Assembly (NCBI GenBank): GCA_040878345.1
Contig: JBBDML010000003.1
Span: 106,916-170,915, forward strand
From: ZC4RG35 sp040878345
GTDB taxonomy: Bacteria > Actinomycetota > Acidimicrobiia > Spongiisociales > ZC4RG35
Length of the DNA: 64,000 nucleotides
Direction: 5' to 3'
The translations under genes were made by a program, and so were the position numbers. Numbering within the stretch: position 1 is the stretch's first letter; the number at the start of each line of letters is the position of its first letter. Shown piece by piece: positions 34,526 to 42,565 of this stretch. The notes beneath the pieces were generated by a model. It was not told where the DNA came from. It searched no databases and saw only the letters and a program-made list of their open reading frames with translations.

Positions 34526-35310
34526 GGCCGAAGGACCTTGTCGAGGAGCCGGGAAGCGAGATAGAGCCCGGTGATTGCCATCACGGCCAGATAGGCGAAG
34601 TGGACCCAGATCGGGATGGTGGTGACCATGTCGGTGCCGAGCCCGGGGAGGGCGATCTTGCGCACCAGCTCGACACCGTGGAACAAGGGAGTGGCATAGG
34701 CCACGTATTGAAAGGCTTGGGGGAGGTTGCCGATGGGGAAGAAGGTCCCCGAGAAGAGAAAGAGCGGGGTGATGCCAAAGCGGAACAGGGTGGTGAGGCT
34801 GGTCGAATCGTTCTGGGTAACGGTGAACGCGGTGACGATGGTGGTGAAGGCGATCCCGGTGAGCACCGCCGGTGGTATCGCCATCAGCGCGGTGCGGAGG
34901 GGGAGGGCGTCGAAGAGCCCGGCGATCACGGTGAACACCGACAGGATGAAGGTGAGCCTGATCACACCCCACAGGCCCCGCCCCAAGACGATGTCGGCGG
35001 CGGTCATGGGGGTGGTGATCGTGGCATGGAACTCCTTTCTCCACTTGATCCCGGCCATGATCGGGAAGGAGCCATCGCCCGCCCCCGCTTGCATCGCGGT
35101 GGCCGCCATCAGTCCGGTGGCGACGAAGGCGATATAGGGAATACCGAGGTCGTTGTCGCTCTGATCGACCAGTGATCCCAGACCGAGGCCCATGGCCGAG
35201 AGGAAGAACACCGGGTTGACGAAGCTGGAGATCACCGTGCCGCGCCAGGTCCGTCGATAGCCGATCAACTCGGCCTCGACCGTGCGCAATGGACCGGTCA
35301 ACACCGACAT
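34522..35310 (-). CDS. ABC-2 type permease, DrrB/NodJ-like
   Basis: 262 residues, six transmembrane helices, with SVLTGPLRTVEAELIGYRRTWRGTVISSFVNPVFFLSAMGLGLG and KWRKEFHATITTPMTAADIVLGRGLWG. Paralogous to the next permease; the two probably form a heterodimer with the ATPase at 35310-36239, with which it shares one base (stop/start TGATG). Confidence 0.9.
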   Translation of the reverse strand: MSVLTGPLRTVEAELIGYRRTWRGTVISSFVNPVFFLSAMGLGLGSLVDQSDNDLGIPYIAFVATGLMAATAMQAGAGDGSFPIMAGIKWRKEFHATITTPMTAADIVLGRGLWGVIRLTFILSVFTVIAGLFDALPLRTALMAIPPAVLTGIAFTTIVTAFTVTQNDSTSLTTLFRFGITPLFLFSGTFFPIGNLPQAFQYVAYATPLFHGVELVRKIALPGLGTDMVTTIPIWVHFAYLAVMAITGLYLASRLLDKVLRP

Positions 35311-36239
35311 CAGTCGATCAGCCTTCGTCCGGTGAGTCGGAGGAACACGTCTTCGAGTGTGGAGCGGCGGACCAGGACCTGTTCGGGGTGGATTCCCCTC
35401 TCATTCATGGCGTGTGCGACGCCCTCGCCGTCGTCGGTGTAGAGCAGCACCCGGTCGGCCAGGACCTCGGTACGCCGGGCCAGCCCGTCGAGGGAGAGTG
35501 CGGCGGCGTCCTTGTCCTCGTCGACACCGAACCTGACCTCCAGCACTTCCCTGGTGGCGTACTGGCGAATGAGGCTCGAGGGCGAGCCTTCGGCGGCGAT
35601 CTTGCCGTTGTCCATCACCACCAGGCGGTCACAGAGCTGTTCCGCCTCGTCCATGTAGTGGGTGGTGATGATGAGGGTGGCCCCGCGCTGCTTGAGGCGG
35701 TAGAGACGGTCCCATAGGAGATGTCGTGCCTGCGGGTCTAGCCCGGTGGTCGGCTCGTCGAGGATCACCAGATCGGGGTCGTTGATCAGGGCCCGGGCGA
35801 TGGTGAGCCGACGCTTCATGCCTCCCGAGAGCGGCTCGACGTGGGAGTCTCTGCGATCGGTGAGCTGGGCGAACTCGAGCAACTCGGTGATCTTGGGAAC
35901 GATCTGGGCACGGGTCATGTCGTGATAGCGCCCGTAGATGTAGAGGTTCTCGCCAACCGTCATCTCCACGTCGAGGTTGTCTTCCTGGGGCACCACCCCG
36001 ATCCTCCGGCGGATCGAGCGGCCCTGGGTGGCGGGGTCGAGCCCGAACACGGTCAGCTTCCCCTCGGTGATGGGGCTCACCGTGCTGATCATCTTCATCG
36101 TGGAGGTCTTCCCGGCTCCGTTGGGGCCGAGGAATCCGAATGCCTCACCTTTGTGGATGTCGAAGTCGATGGCGTCGACCGCGGTGAAGTCGCCGAACTT
36201 CTTGGTGAGGCCCCGGGCCTCGACGAGGTTCTCGGTCAT
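35310..36239 (-). CDS. ABC transporter ATPase, DrrA/NodI-like
   Basis: 309 residues: Walker A GPNGAGKTSTMKMI, signature LSGGMKRRLTIARAL, Walker B LVILDEPTTGLDPQAR, H-loop ITTHYMDEAEQLCDR, and a C-terminal extension of about 90 residues as in DrrA. Powers export of a lipid-like, antibiotic or oligosaccharide substrate; the cargo is unknown. First gene of its operon. Confidence 0.94.
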   Translation of the reverse strand: MTENLVEARGLTKKFGDFTAVDAIDFDIHKGEAFGFLGPNGAGKTSTMKMISTVSPITEGKLTVFGLDPATQGRSIRRRIGVVPQEDNLDVEMTVGENLYIYGRYHDMTRAQIVPKITELLEFAQLTDRRDSHVEPLSGGMKRRLTIARALINDPDLVILDEPTTGLDPQARHLLWDRLYRLKQRGATLIITTHYMDEAEQLCDRLVVMDNGKIAAEGSPSSLIRQYATREVLEVRFGVDEDKDAAALSLDGLARRTEVLADRVLLYTDDGEGVAHAMNERGIHPEQVLVRRSTLEDVFLRLTGRRLID

Positions 36240-36276
36240 GGGGGGTTGAAGGTAATCGCGCCGGGAGACAAGTCCG

Positions 36277-36768
36277 TCAGGTATCGATTCTCACCACGGA
36301 GCCGGCGGCCTTGCGGCCCCCATAGTTTCGAGGCTTGGCATCGGCGTCGGGGTAGCCCATGGCGACCGCATACATCGTCACCCGGTCATCGGGCAGCCCG
36401 AGGAAGGCCCTGGCCTCATTCGATCGGTGGAGGGTGATGGGACAGGTGGCCACTCCCACCGCCTTGGCCGACAGCATGATGTTCTGCGCGGCACGACCGA
36501 CGTCGAACATGTTCCCACCCGGCTCCTTGACCAACACGATGGTCGCCGCCGAGTCGCGCACCGGCTGGGTGAAGTCACCGTGCTCGGCGAGCTCCTGGAG
36601 TCTCTCCGGGTCGTTGACCACCACGAACGACCAGTCCTGGCGGTTCTTCGAGCTTCCGGTCCAGCGAGCCGCCTCGAGTATGGCCCCGAGATGCTCCGCC
36701 GAGATCGGCTCCCTCTTGTAATCCCGGATCGCCCTCAGGCCCAGGATGCTGTTGTAGAAATCGGTCAT
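36277..36768 (-). CDS. Nitroreductase-family FMN protein
   Basis: 163 residues with LRAIRDYKREPISAEHLGAILEAARWTGSSKNRQDWSFVVV, the N-terminal FMN-binding pattern, and VGVATCPITLHRSNEARAFLGLP. Only distantly similar to the nitroreductase at 33154-33669. Divergent from the methyltransferase gene; upstream of, and separate from, the DrrA-type operon. Confidence 0.88.
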   Translation of the reverse strand: MTDFYNSILGLRAIRDYKREPISAEHLGAILEAARWTGSSKNRQDWSFVVVNDPERLQELAEHGDFTQPVRDSAATIVLVKEPGGNMFDVGRAAQNIMLSAKAVGVATCPITLHRSNEARAFLGLPDDRVTMYAVAMGYPDADAKPRNYGGRKAAGSVVRIDT

Positions 36769-36774
36769 CGGCCA

Positions 36775-36780
36775 AGCCTA
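36775..36780 (-). promoter_or_regulatory. -10 element TAGGCT, leaderless start of the nitroreductase
   Basis: Minus-strand TAGGCT, 6 nt, then ATG 36768. Confidence 0.6.
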
Positions 36781-36831
36781 GGAGTCCTCCCCAAGCGGAG
36801 CTGACGAGGGCGGTGGTGGAGGTTGGCCGTT

Positions 36832-36837
36832 TAGGAT
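36832..36837 (+). promoter_or_regulatory. -10 element TAGGAT, leaderless start of the methyltransferase
   Basis: TAGGAT, 6 nt, then GTG 36844. Confidence 0.6.
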
Positions 36838-36843
36838 CGGCGG

Positions 36844-37509
36844 GTGCAATCTTGCTGCTACAGCGACGAGTACGGGGCGGTGTTCACACCAAAGGAGGCG
36901 AGGGCCAGTGCCAGGAAACTCCAGAGGAGCGGGCTCACCGGAACCGCAGAAGAGCTGGCGACCGCCGTTTCAGCCCTTGGATTGGACGGCTCCTCGCTCC
37001 TCGAGGTCGGGGGAGGGCTAGGAGGCCTCCATCTCGCCCTTCTCGGCCAAGGTGCGGCAAGCGCGGTGAACGTCGACCTCTCCGACAGTTGGGAGGAGCC
37101 GGCTCTGAGTCTCCTCGAGGAGACGGGGATGACGGGACGGGTGGAACGGCTCTTGGGTGACTTCGTGGACCTCCGGGATCGTTTGCCCCGGGCCGACATC
37201 GTCTTGCTGCACCGCGTGGTCTGTTGCTATCCCGACTGGCGGAGGATGCTCGATGTCGCCGCCTCCAAGTCGCAATGGTTGCTCGGTCTGACGTTCCCCA
37301 CAGACCGTTCCTGGACGCGTCTGGCCGTTCGATTGACCAACTTGACCTTCCGGATCCGTCGCCTCGAGTTCCGATCCTATGTGCACCCCGCCGATTCGAT
37401 GCTCAGGCTCCTCCAGGGGCTCGGGATGAGTGTGATCTACGACCACTCCGGGCCCATATGGAGGACCATGGTCTGGGAGAGGCCCTCGGTCGTCGACCCT
37501 GCGATCTGA
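36844..37509 (+). CDS. Class I SAM-dependent methyltransferase
   Basis: 221 residues with the SAM loop SLLEVGGGLGGLHLALL, acidic post-II residue in AVNVDLSDSW, and RVERLLGDFVDLRDRLPRADIVLLHRVVCCYPDW (motifs IV/V). The N-terminus CCYSDEYGAVFTPKEARASARKLQRSGL is cysteine-containing and helical. The fold is near magnesium-protoporphyrin/UbiE-type small-molecule methyltransferases, but the acceptor is not predictable. Confidence 0.85.
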   Translation: MQSCCYSDEYGAVFTPKEARASARKLQRSGLTGTAEELATAVSALGLDGSSLLEVGGGLGGLHLALLGQGAASAVNVDLSDSWEEPALSLLEETGMTGRVERLLGDFVDLRDRLPRADIVLLHRVVCCYPDWRRMLDVAASKSQWLLGLTFPTDRSWTRLAVRLTNLTFRIRRLEFRSYVHPADSMLRLLQGLGMSVIYDHSGPIWRTMVWERPSVVDPAI

Positions 37510-37529
37510 CCGAGGGTCCTGAGGCTGGG

Positions 37530-37970
37530 TCAAACCCTCGGGTAGAGGATGAATTGGGTGCAGCGGAACGCTGCGAGCAACTTCCCGCTGCCCTCGTCGC
37601 GGACTTCGGCGTCCCAAACCTGTGTGGTCCGGCCTCCATGGATCAAGCGGGCCTCGGCCACGAGGGTTCCCTCGAGGAGGGTTCCCATGAAGTTGACCTT
37701 CATCTCGATGGTGGTGAACCCGGTGGCGCCCTCGGGGAGGTTGGCCACGCACCCATACCCGGCGGCGGTATCGGCCAATGTCACCACCGTCCCGGCGTGG
37801 AGGTAGCCATTGGGCGCCAGATGATGGGGTCGAAGCTCACACCTGACCCGGGCGCTCGCCTCGGCGAGCTCAATGACTTCGAGACCCATGTGCCCGGGGA
37901 GGAGTTCCGATCCGGCCTGGCTCAACCCGTTCCTGAGCGCCTCATAGTCTCGGGCACGTCTCTCGGGCAT
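37530..37970 (-). CDS. PaaI-type hotdog-fold thioesterase
   Basis: 146 residues from ATG 37970; the longer upstream frame is not supported. LRPHHLAPNGYLHAGTVVTLADTAAGYGCVANLP has the His-Gly loop and the catalytic acidic residue; FTTIEMKVNFMGTLLEGTLVAEARLIHGGRTTQVWDAEV completes the hotdog fold. Likely acyl-CoA thioesterase. Its upstream -10 overlaps the dispersed repeat at 37984. Confidence 0.88.
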   Translation of the reverse strand: MPERRARDYEALRNGLSQAGSELLPGHMGLEVIELAEASARVRCELRPHHLAPNGYLHAGTVVTLADTAAGYGCVANLPEGATGFTTIEMKVNFMGTLLEGTLVAEARLIHGGRTTQVWDAEVRDEGSGKLLAAFRCTQFILYPRV

Positions 37971-37977
37971 CGGCCGG

Positions 37978-37983
37978 AAGCTA
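37978..37983 (-). promoter_or_regulatory. -10 element TAGCTT for the thioesterase gene
   Basis: Minus-strand TAGCTT, 7 nt before ATG 37970, directly next to repeat copy 2. Confidence 0.5.
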
Positions 37984-38035
37984 GTGGTCTGTCGCTCAAT
38001 TGATGCCCCGTGGCTAATTGGGCGACGAGCCACTA
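37982..38035. repeat. Dispersed palindromic element containing the 24-bp repeat, copy 2
   Basis: Positions 37984-38007 equal the reverse complement of 17804-17827. Here the element is longer: nested arms TAGTGG/CCACTA and TCGCTCAATT/AATTGGGCGA make an imperfect 54-bp palindrome. Lies between a minus-strand thioesterase and deoD. Confidence 0.7.
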
Positions 38036-38088
38036 ACCAAGATCGGATATGTTTCCGCCGACCGAATAGACACAGGAGCCATTTCCGC

Positions 38089-38811
38089 ATGCCCACGCCG
38101 CACATCTCCGCCGAGAAGGGGGAGTTTGCCCCTTCGATCCTCCTCCCCGGCGACCCGCTTCGAGCCCAACACATCGCCGACAACTTCCTCGACGATGCCC
38201 GACGGGTCAACGCGGTGAGGAACATGCTCGGGTTCACCGGCTCGTATCGGGGTGTCCCGGTGTCGGTGATGGGGACCGGGATGGGCATCCCGTCGGCTTC
38301 GATCTACGTGACAGAGCTGATCACCGAGTACGGCGTGGAGCGTCTGATCAGGGTGGGCTCCTGCGGCGGGGTTCTGCCGTCGGTGAAGATCCGAGACGTG
38401 ATCCTCGCCATTGGCGCCTGCACCGATTCGGGGGTCAACCGGGTGCGCTACGGGGGTTTCGACTTCGCTGCCACCGCCGACTACGGCCTGCTCCGCGCCG
38501 CCGCCGATGCCGCCGCCGCCAAGGGCGTGGCGATCAAGGTCGGCAATGTTCACTCCGCCGATCTCTTCTACACGCCCGACCCCCAAGCATTCCACCGCAT
38601 GGAGGCGATGGGAGTCCTCGCCGTCGAGATGGAGGCCGCCGGTCTCTACGGCGCAGCCGCCGAGAAGGGGGCGAGGGCCCTCACCATCTGCACCGTCTCC
38701 GATCACGTCCGCACCGGTGAGTCCACCACACCCGAGGAGAGGCAGCAGACCTTCGACCAGATGGTGGAGATCGCGCTGGAGGCGGTCAGGCTCGACGCCA
38801 CCGGCCCGTAG
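38089..38811 (+). CDS. deoD: Purine-nucleoside phosphorylase, DeoD (hexameric) type
   Basis: 240 residues from ATG 38089 with CAGGAG 11-16 bases upstream. Motifs: LLPGDPLRAQHIAD (phosphate site), GTGMGIPSASIYVTEL, RVGSCGGVL, VEMEAAGLYGAA (ribose site) and TVSDHV. Splits purine nucleosides to base plus ribose-1-phosphate. Next gene on the strand is the purine permease, so the two likely serve purine salvage together. Confidence 0.95.
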   Translation: MPTPHISAEKGEFAPSILLPGDPLRAQHIADNFLDDARRVNAVRNMLGFTGSYRGVPVSVMGTGMGIPSASIYVTELITEYGVERLIRVGSCGGVLPSVKIRDVILAIGACTDSGVNRVRYGGFDFAATADYGLLRAAADAAAAKGVAIKVGNVHSADLFYTPDPQAFHRMEAMGVLAVEMEAAGLYGAAAEKGARALTICTVSDHVRTGESTTPEERQQTFDQMVEIALEAVRLDATGP

Positions 38812-38851
38812 TTTCGTTCTCATCCGGGCCGGCTTCCGCGCAAACCCCACA

Positions 38852-38896
38852 TGCATTTGCACCAGGCTGCGCCAGCCGCACCTCCATGCAAATGCA
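38852..38896. repeat. Inverted repeat upstream of the purine permease
   Basis: Perfect 10-nt arms TGCATTTGCA (38852-38861) and TGCAAATGCA (38887-38896). About 40 bp past deoD; may be its terminator. Confidence 0.6.
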
Positions 38897-38902
38897 CGGC
38901 CG

Positions 38903-38915
38903 TGGTGTAACACCA
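38903..38915. promoter_or_regulatory. Operator-like dyad
   Basis: TGGTGT-A-ACACCA, 6-nt arms, in the deoD-permease gap. Confidence 0.4.
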
Positions 38916-38939
38916 GTCGTTCGATCCTGGTCAGAAACT

Positions 38940-38953
38940 CGGGAAACTTCCCG
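38940..38953. promoter_or_regulatory. Operator-like dyad
   Basis: CGGGAA-AC-TTCCCG, perfect 6-nt arms, in the same gap. Confidence 0.4.
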
Positions 38954-39002
38954 GTCAGGCCGACATGGTTCCCACACTGGCAACTACGTTGGCCCCCGTT
39001 TG

Positions 39003-39022
39003 GCGACGTCATCAGACGTCGC
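39003..39022. promoter_or_regulatory. Operator-like or hairpin dyad next to the permease ribosome binding site
   Basis: GCGACGTC-ATCA-GACGTCGC, perfect 8-nt arms with a 4-nt loop, ending two bases before the AGGAGGA ribosome binding site. In RNA it would be a stable hairpin that could affect translation start. Confidence 0.5.
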
Positions 39023-39035
39023 GAGGAGGAGGCAC

Positions 39036-40406
39036 ATGACAGACACCAGACAGCGCCCCCAAGCCCCAACGGGCGGGGGCCTCGATTCGTTCTTCAAGCT
39101 GAGTGAGAGGGGCAGCTCGGTCGGCACCGAGGTGCGAGCCGGGTTCACGACGTTCCTGGTGATGGCCTACATCATCTTCGTGAATCCGGGCATCCTCGGG
39201 AACATGCCCGGGGTCGACCCAGCGGCTATCGGCGCCGCCACCGCACTTGTGGCCGGTCTGCTCACCATCCTCATGGGGGTGGTGGCCAACGTGCCCATCG
39301 CCATGGCAGCCGGGCTGGGGATCAACGCCGCGGTGGCCTTTGGTCTGGTCCTTGGTGACGGTCTGACGCCGGAAGGCGCCATGGGTGTGATCGTGTTGGA
39401 AGGTCTGATCGTCGCCGCACTGGTGCTGGTTGGGCTGCGGGAAGCCATCATGAATGCGGTGCCGATGAGCCTGAAACGGGCCATCGGGGTCGGCATCGGG
39501 TTGTTCATTCTCTTCATCGGGTTCGTCCAGGGAGGGCTGATCGCTCAGGGCGACCCGGATCCGATCGTCACCTTCGTGTTCCCCAACACCCCTGGTGCTT
39601 GGGTCACCCTGATCGGGCTGTTGATCACGGTGGTGCTCTACGCCCGAAAGGTGCCGGGGGCGCTGATCATCAGCATCCTGCTCACCACGGCGGTGGCGCT
39701 GCTGTGGGACGTGGCTGTGATACCCGAGTCCTTCTCGGTGACTCCCAGCTTGGACACCCTCGGCGATTTCGACCTGGGCAACGTGTTCACCAAATTGGGG
39801 GTGGTGGCGGCGGCGCTCACCATCTTCAGCTTCATGTTGACCGACTTCTTCGACACCATGGGGACGGCAACGGCGATCGCCGAGCAGGCCGATCTGGTCG
39901 ATGCTGACGGGAACATCCCCGGCATCGGCAAGCTGCTGTTCGTCGACTCCATCGGCGCAGCCGCCGGCGGTGCCGCCGGGGTCAGCTCGAACACCAGCTA
40001 CATCGAGAGCTCGGCGGGTGTGGCGGAAGGCGGAAGGACCGGTCTCACCTCCGTGGTGGTCGGTGTCCTCTTCCTGATCGCCATCTTCCTGTCACCGCTG
40101 GCCGGGATAGTGCCGGCTCAGGCGACGGCGCCGGTGTTGATCCTGGTCGGGTTCCTGATGGCAGGGTTGATCAAGGGCATCGACTTCGAGGACATGGAAG
40201 AGGGCTTCCCGGCCCTGCTGGCCATCGTCCTCATGCCGCTTACCTTCAGCATCACCGTCGGGATCGGGGCCGGGTTCGTGATGTACACCCTGATCAAAGT
40301 GGTCAAGGGAAAGGCTGCCGGCGTGCACCCGCTGATGTGGGTGGTGACCGTTGCCTTCCTGATCTACTTCGGACAGGCAGTCCTGGGGGCGGCGATCTCG
40401 GCCTGA
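39036..40406 (+). CDS. AzgA/NCS2-type purine base permease
   Basis: 456 residues, 12-14 transmembrane helices, from ATG 39036 behind AGGAGGA. AzgA pattern: VGTEVRAGFTTFLVMAYIIFVNPGIL, GLGINAAVAFGLVLG, LFILFIGFVQGG, TDFFDTMGTATAIAEQADLVDADG and SNTSYIESSAGVAEGGRTGLTS. Imports hypoxanthine, guanine or adenine with protons. It has its own regulatory gap with four dyads, so control separate from deoD is possible. Confidence 0.94.
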   Translation: MTDTRQRPQAPTGGGLDSFFKLSERGSSVGTEVRAGFTTFLVMAYIIFVNPGILGNMPGVDPAAIGAATALVAGLLTILMGVVANVPIAMAAGLGINAAVAFGLVLGDGLTPEGAMGVIVLEGLIVAALVLVGLREAIMNAVPMSLKRAIGVGIGLFILFIGFVQGGLIAQGDPDPIVTFVFPNTPGAWVTLIGLLITVVLYARKVPGALIISILLTTAVALLWDVAVIPESFSVTPSLDTLGDFDLGNVFTKLGVVAAALTIFSFMLTDFFDTMGTATAIAEQADLVDADGNIPGIGKLLFVDSIGAAAGGAAGVSSNTSYIESSAGVAEGGRTGLTSVVVGVLFLIAIFLSPLAGIVPAQATAPVLILVGFLMAGLIKGIDFEDMEEGFPALLAIVLMPLTFSITVGIGAGFVMYTLIKVVKGKAAGVHPLMWVVTVAFLIYFGQAVLGAAISA

Positions 40407-40427
40407 ATGATTGGGTGATTCGAGAAG

Positions 40428-40446
40428 GGGCCCCGTAGGGGGGCCC
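40428..40446 (+). terminator. Probable terminator after the purine permease
   Basis: GGGCCCC-GTAGG-GGGGCCC, 7-bp perfect stem about 20 bp after the permease stop; no U-tract follows. Confidence 0.5.
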
Positions 40447-40448
40447 GT

Positions 40449-40667
40449 CTAAATACTCGCGCTGGAGGGCTCGCATCCGATTGCCACGCGGGTTGTGCTC
40501 GACCTCCGCCAACCCGAGAGCCTCCAACACCGGCCCACGGTGCACACCAGAAGAGGCGGGTCGTGAGTCTCGTTCTTGTGCATTTGGATCTGCGAGCTCA
40601 GGCTCGGGGTCCACAGCACCCATGGGTCATCTGCTGTCCCACTTCCGGTGAATTCGGCTGGCTCCAT
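40449..40667 (-). pseudogene. Degenerate small conserved protein gene (internal deletion and frameshift)
   Basis: ATG 40667 has a good ribosome binding site (AGGAGG). The frame reads EPAEFTGSGTADDPWVLWTP then NETHDPPLLVCTVG, the N-terminal half of a short conserved actinobacterial protein (about 120 residues) that I recall only as uncharacterised. After this the frame changes; the next frame reads PVLEALGLAEVEHNPRGNRMRAL, which fits the C-terminal end of the same family. The middle, roughly 50-60 residues, is absent. The present frame ends at 40449. Confidence 0.55.
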
Positions 40668-40730
40668 GGTGCCTCCTGTTGATCGGCCCCAGAAGATACA
40701 GGTGGTTGGCGCACCGAGTCCGGCGCCTCT

Positions 40731-40736
40731 TAGTCT
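40731..40736 (+). promoter_or_regulatory. -10 element TAGTCT, leaderless start of the cyclase
   Basis: TAGTCT, 6 nt, then ATG 40743. Confidence 0.6.
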
Positions 40737-40742
40737 TGGGTG

Positions 40743-42053
40743 ATGCCGGCCGCCACGGAGAGCACAAGCGATCCGACCAGGGATGCCACTGCTGCGCCGC
40801 TCTTCCACGCAGTGACCCTTTCATTCCTCGACCCCGACCAGGAGCGGCTGTACACCGAGGAGCTTGCCCCCCGCGCCCTGGCCCAGCTCCAGATTGCGAC
40901 CTTCGCCTCGGCAGTCATCTGGATGATCGGGGGTCTCGTCTACGCCCAGGTGGCCTCCCCGGCTTTCGCCTTTGCGATCAGCGGCTCCATGGTGGCGGCC
41001 AACCTCCTCGCCCTGGCACTGATGCGACGGTTCAACCGCTACAACCAGTTGCAGGTGATCGTGGTGGCCTTCACCAGCTCGGCCACTGTTGCGGCGCTGT
41101 TGCTGTCCATCGGCGGTGACCGATTCGTCGCGTACGCGGCCCCCTCGGTGATGCTGATCGCCGTGTTCGCATTCCTCATCATCCAACTCCGTTTCGTTTT
41201 CGCAGCAGTTGCGGCGGTGATCTACCTGGCATTGTTCGTTGGGTTCAGCATCGGTTCCGGTTCGACAGAGACGGTTACGTTGGTTCAGACCTTCCTGGTG
41301 GCCTCGGCGCTTTTCCCGTCGGCTTTCGGGGTCCGGGCCCTCGAGCTCGCGAACCGCAACGGTTTCCACCAGCGCCTGCAGATCTCATCGCTGGCCGACC
41401 AGGTGGAGAGACTTCTACGCAGCTACCTGTCACCCGGTGTCGCCGAGGTGGTCCTCGCCGACCCAAATGTCTCCGAGCTTGGAGGACGGGTCGAGGAGGT
41501 CTCGGTCCTCTTTGCCGACCTCCAGGGGTTCACACCGATGTCGCAGCGAATGCCACCTGAGCAGGTGGCCGAGCTCCTCAATCGCTATTTCGAGGTGGTG
41601 GTCCCCACCGTCCTCGAGGAGGGGGGTTCGGTGCTCTCCTTCGATGGCGACGCGGTGGTGGCGGTGTTCAACGCCCCCAACTCCTGCCCCGACCATCCGT
41701 TCAAGGCGTGTCGGGCAGCCCTGCGCATTCAGAGCGCCATCTCCCGGCTTCGCTCCGAGGAGGGGCTTGAGGAGGCGCCGCCATTTCGCATCGGAGTCAA
41801 CACCGGGGACGTCCTGGTGGGCAATGTGGGAAGCGCCGAGATGCGGACCTTCACCGTGATCGGCGACGCCGTCAACCTTGCGTCCCGCCTCCAGACCCAC
41901 GCCGAGCCGGGGTCGGTCCTGATCGGCCCGGCTACATACGAGAGAGTCGAGACTGCGGTCGATGCTCGGATCACGGATCCTGTCCTCCTCAAGGGGATGT
42001 CGGAGCCGATCCGGCCCTACGAGCTGCTGGCGTTGGCTGGGAACGCAGTGTGA
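40743..42053 (+). CDS. Membrane class III adenylate/guanylate cyclase
   Basis: 436 residues. Five to six transmembrane helices (about residues 55-195) precede a short linker helix and one cyclase domain with metal Asp residues in VLFADLQGFTPMSQRM and FDGDAVVAVFNAP, substrate-side Asp in FTVIGDAVNLASRL (N and R of the transition-state pair present), and GVNTGDVLVGNVGS. The fold must dimerise. Residues fit adenylate cyclase (cAMP). The small membrane protein downstream overlaps by 4 bp and could be an accessory or sensor subunit (inference). Confidence 0.92.
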   Translation: MPAATESTSDPTRDATAAPLFHAVTLSFLDPDQERLYTEELAPRALAQLQIATFASAVIWMIGGLVYAQVASPAFAFAISGSMVAANLLALALMRRFNRYNQLQVIVVAFTSSATVAALLLSIGGDRFVAYAAPSVMLIAVFAFLIIQLRFVFAAVAAVIYLALFVGFSIGSGSTETVTLVQTFLVASALFPSAFGVRALELANRNGFHQRLQISSLADQVERLLRSYLSPGVAEVVLADPNVSELGGRVEEVSVLFADLQGFTPMSQRMPPEQVAELLNRYFEVVVPTVLEEGGSVLSFDGDAVVAVFNAPNSCPDHPFKACRAALRIQSAISRLRSEEGLEEAPPFRIGVNTGDVLVGNVGSAEMRTFTVIGDAVNLASRLQTHAEPGSVLIGPATYERVETAVDARITDPVLLKGMSEPIRPYELLALAGNAV

Positions 42054-42454
42054 CACCGACAGATTCCACTGCGGCGGCTGCGTCGATCGTGGCCGTCGCG
42101 CTCCTCGGGATTGTCACCTTGTTCCAGTTCGCCCTGGCGCTCGGGGCGCCCTGGGGGCAGGCAGCCTGGGGCGGAGGTCATCGAGGCGTCCTCCCGGCGG
42201 GGTACCGGGTGGCCAGCGGTGTCGTCGCAGTCGTGATCTATCCCCTGATCGCCATGGTGATCGTGGTCACCGCCGGTACGGTCCGAGTCGCCGGCCTTTC
42301 GGCTGCCGGAAGCGCGGCGATGTGGGTTCTCACCGGGTTCTTTGCCCTGGGGGCTGTAGCCAATCTCGCCTCGCGCTCGAAGGTGGAGCGGATCTGGAGC
42401 CCCGTGTCATCTGTCGTCGCGGTGTGCTGCGGGATCATCGCCTCAGGGCTTTGA
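42050..42454 (+). CDS. Small four-helix membrane protein
   Basis: 134 residues from GTG 42050 (GTGA overlap with the cyclase stop). Four predicted transmembrane helices and little soluble sequence; the GAPWGQAAWGGGHRGVLP loop between helices 1 and 2 is a pattern I have seen only in uncharacterised membrane proteins. Translational coupling suggests a role with the cyclase. Confidence 0.75.
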   Translation: MTPTDSTAAAASIVAVALLGIVTLFQFALALGAPWGQAAWGGGHRGVLPAGYRVASGVVAVVIYPLIAMVIVVTAGTVRVAGLSAAGSAAMWVLTGFFALGAVANLASRSKVERIWSPVSSVVAVCCGIIASGL

Positions 42455-42532
42455 CCCGCGTTGACCGGGGCACCGGATCGAAGTGATCACGTGAGGTCGC
42501 CGTTGCCTGCCGGGTAGATTCGGCCTCGACCT

Positions 42533-42559
42533 CATCGGACCGTCGTGATCCGTCCGATG
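42533..42559. terminator. Hairpin between convergent genes
   Basis: CATCGGAC, 11-nt loop, GTCCGATG; 8-bp perfect stem just before the nrdJ stop, usable from both sides. Confidence 0.4.
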
Positions 42560-42565
42560 TGAAGG

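Noticed and set aside
38089..40406. Purine riboswitch before deoD or the permease
   Set aside because: The gaps lack the conserved purine aptamer loops; only simple dyads are present.
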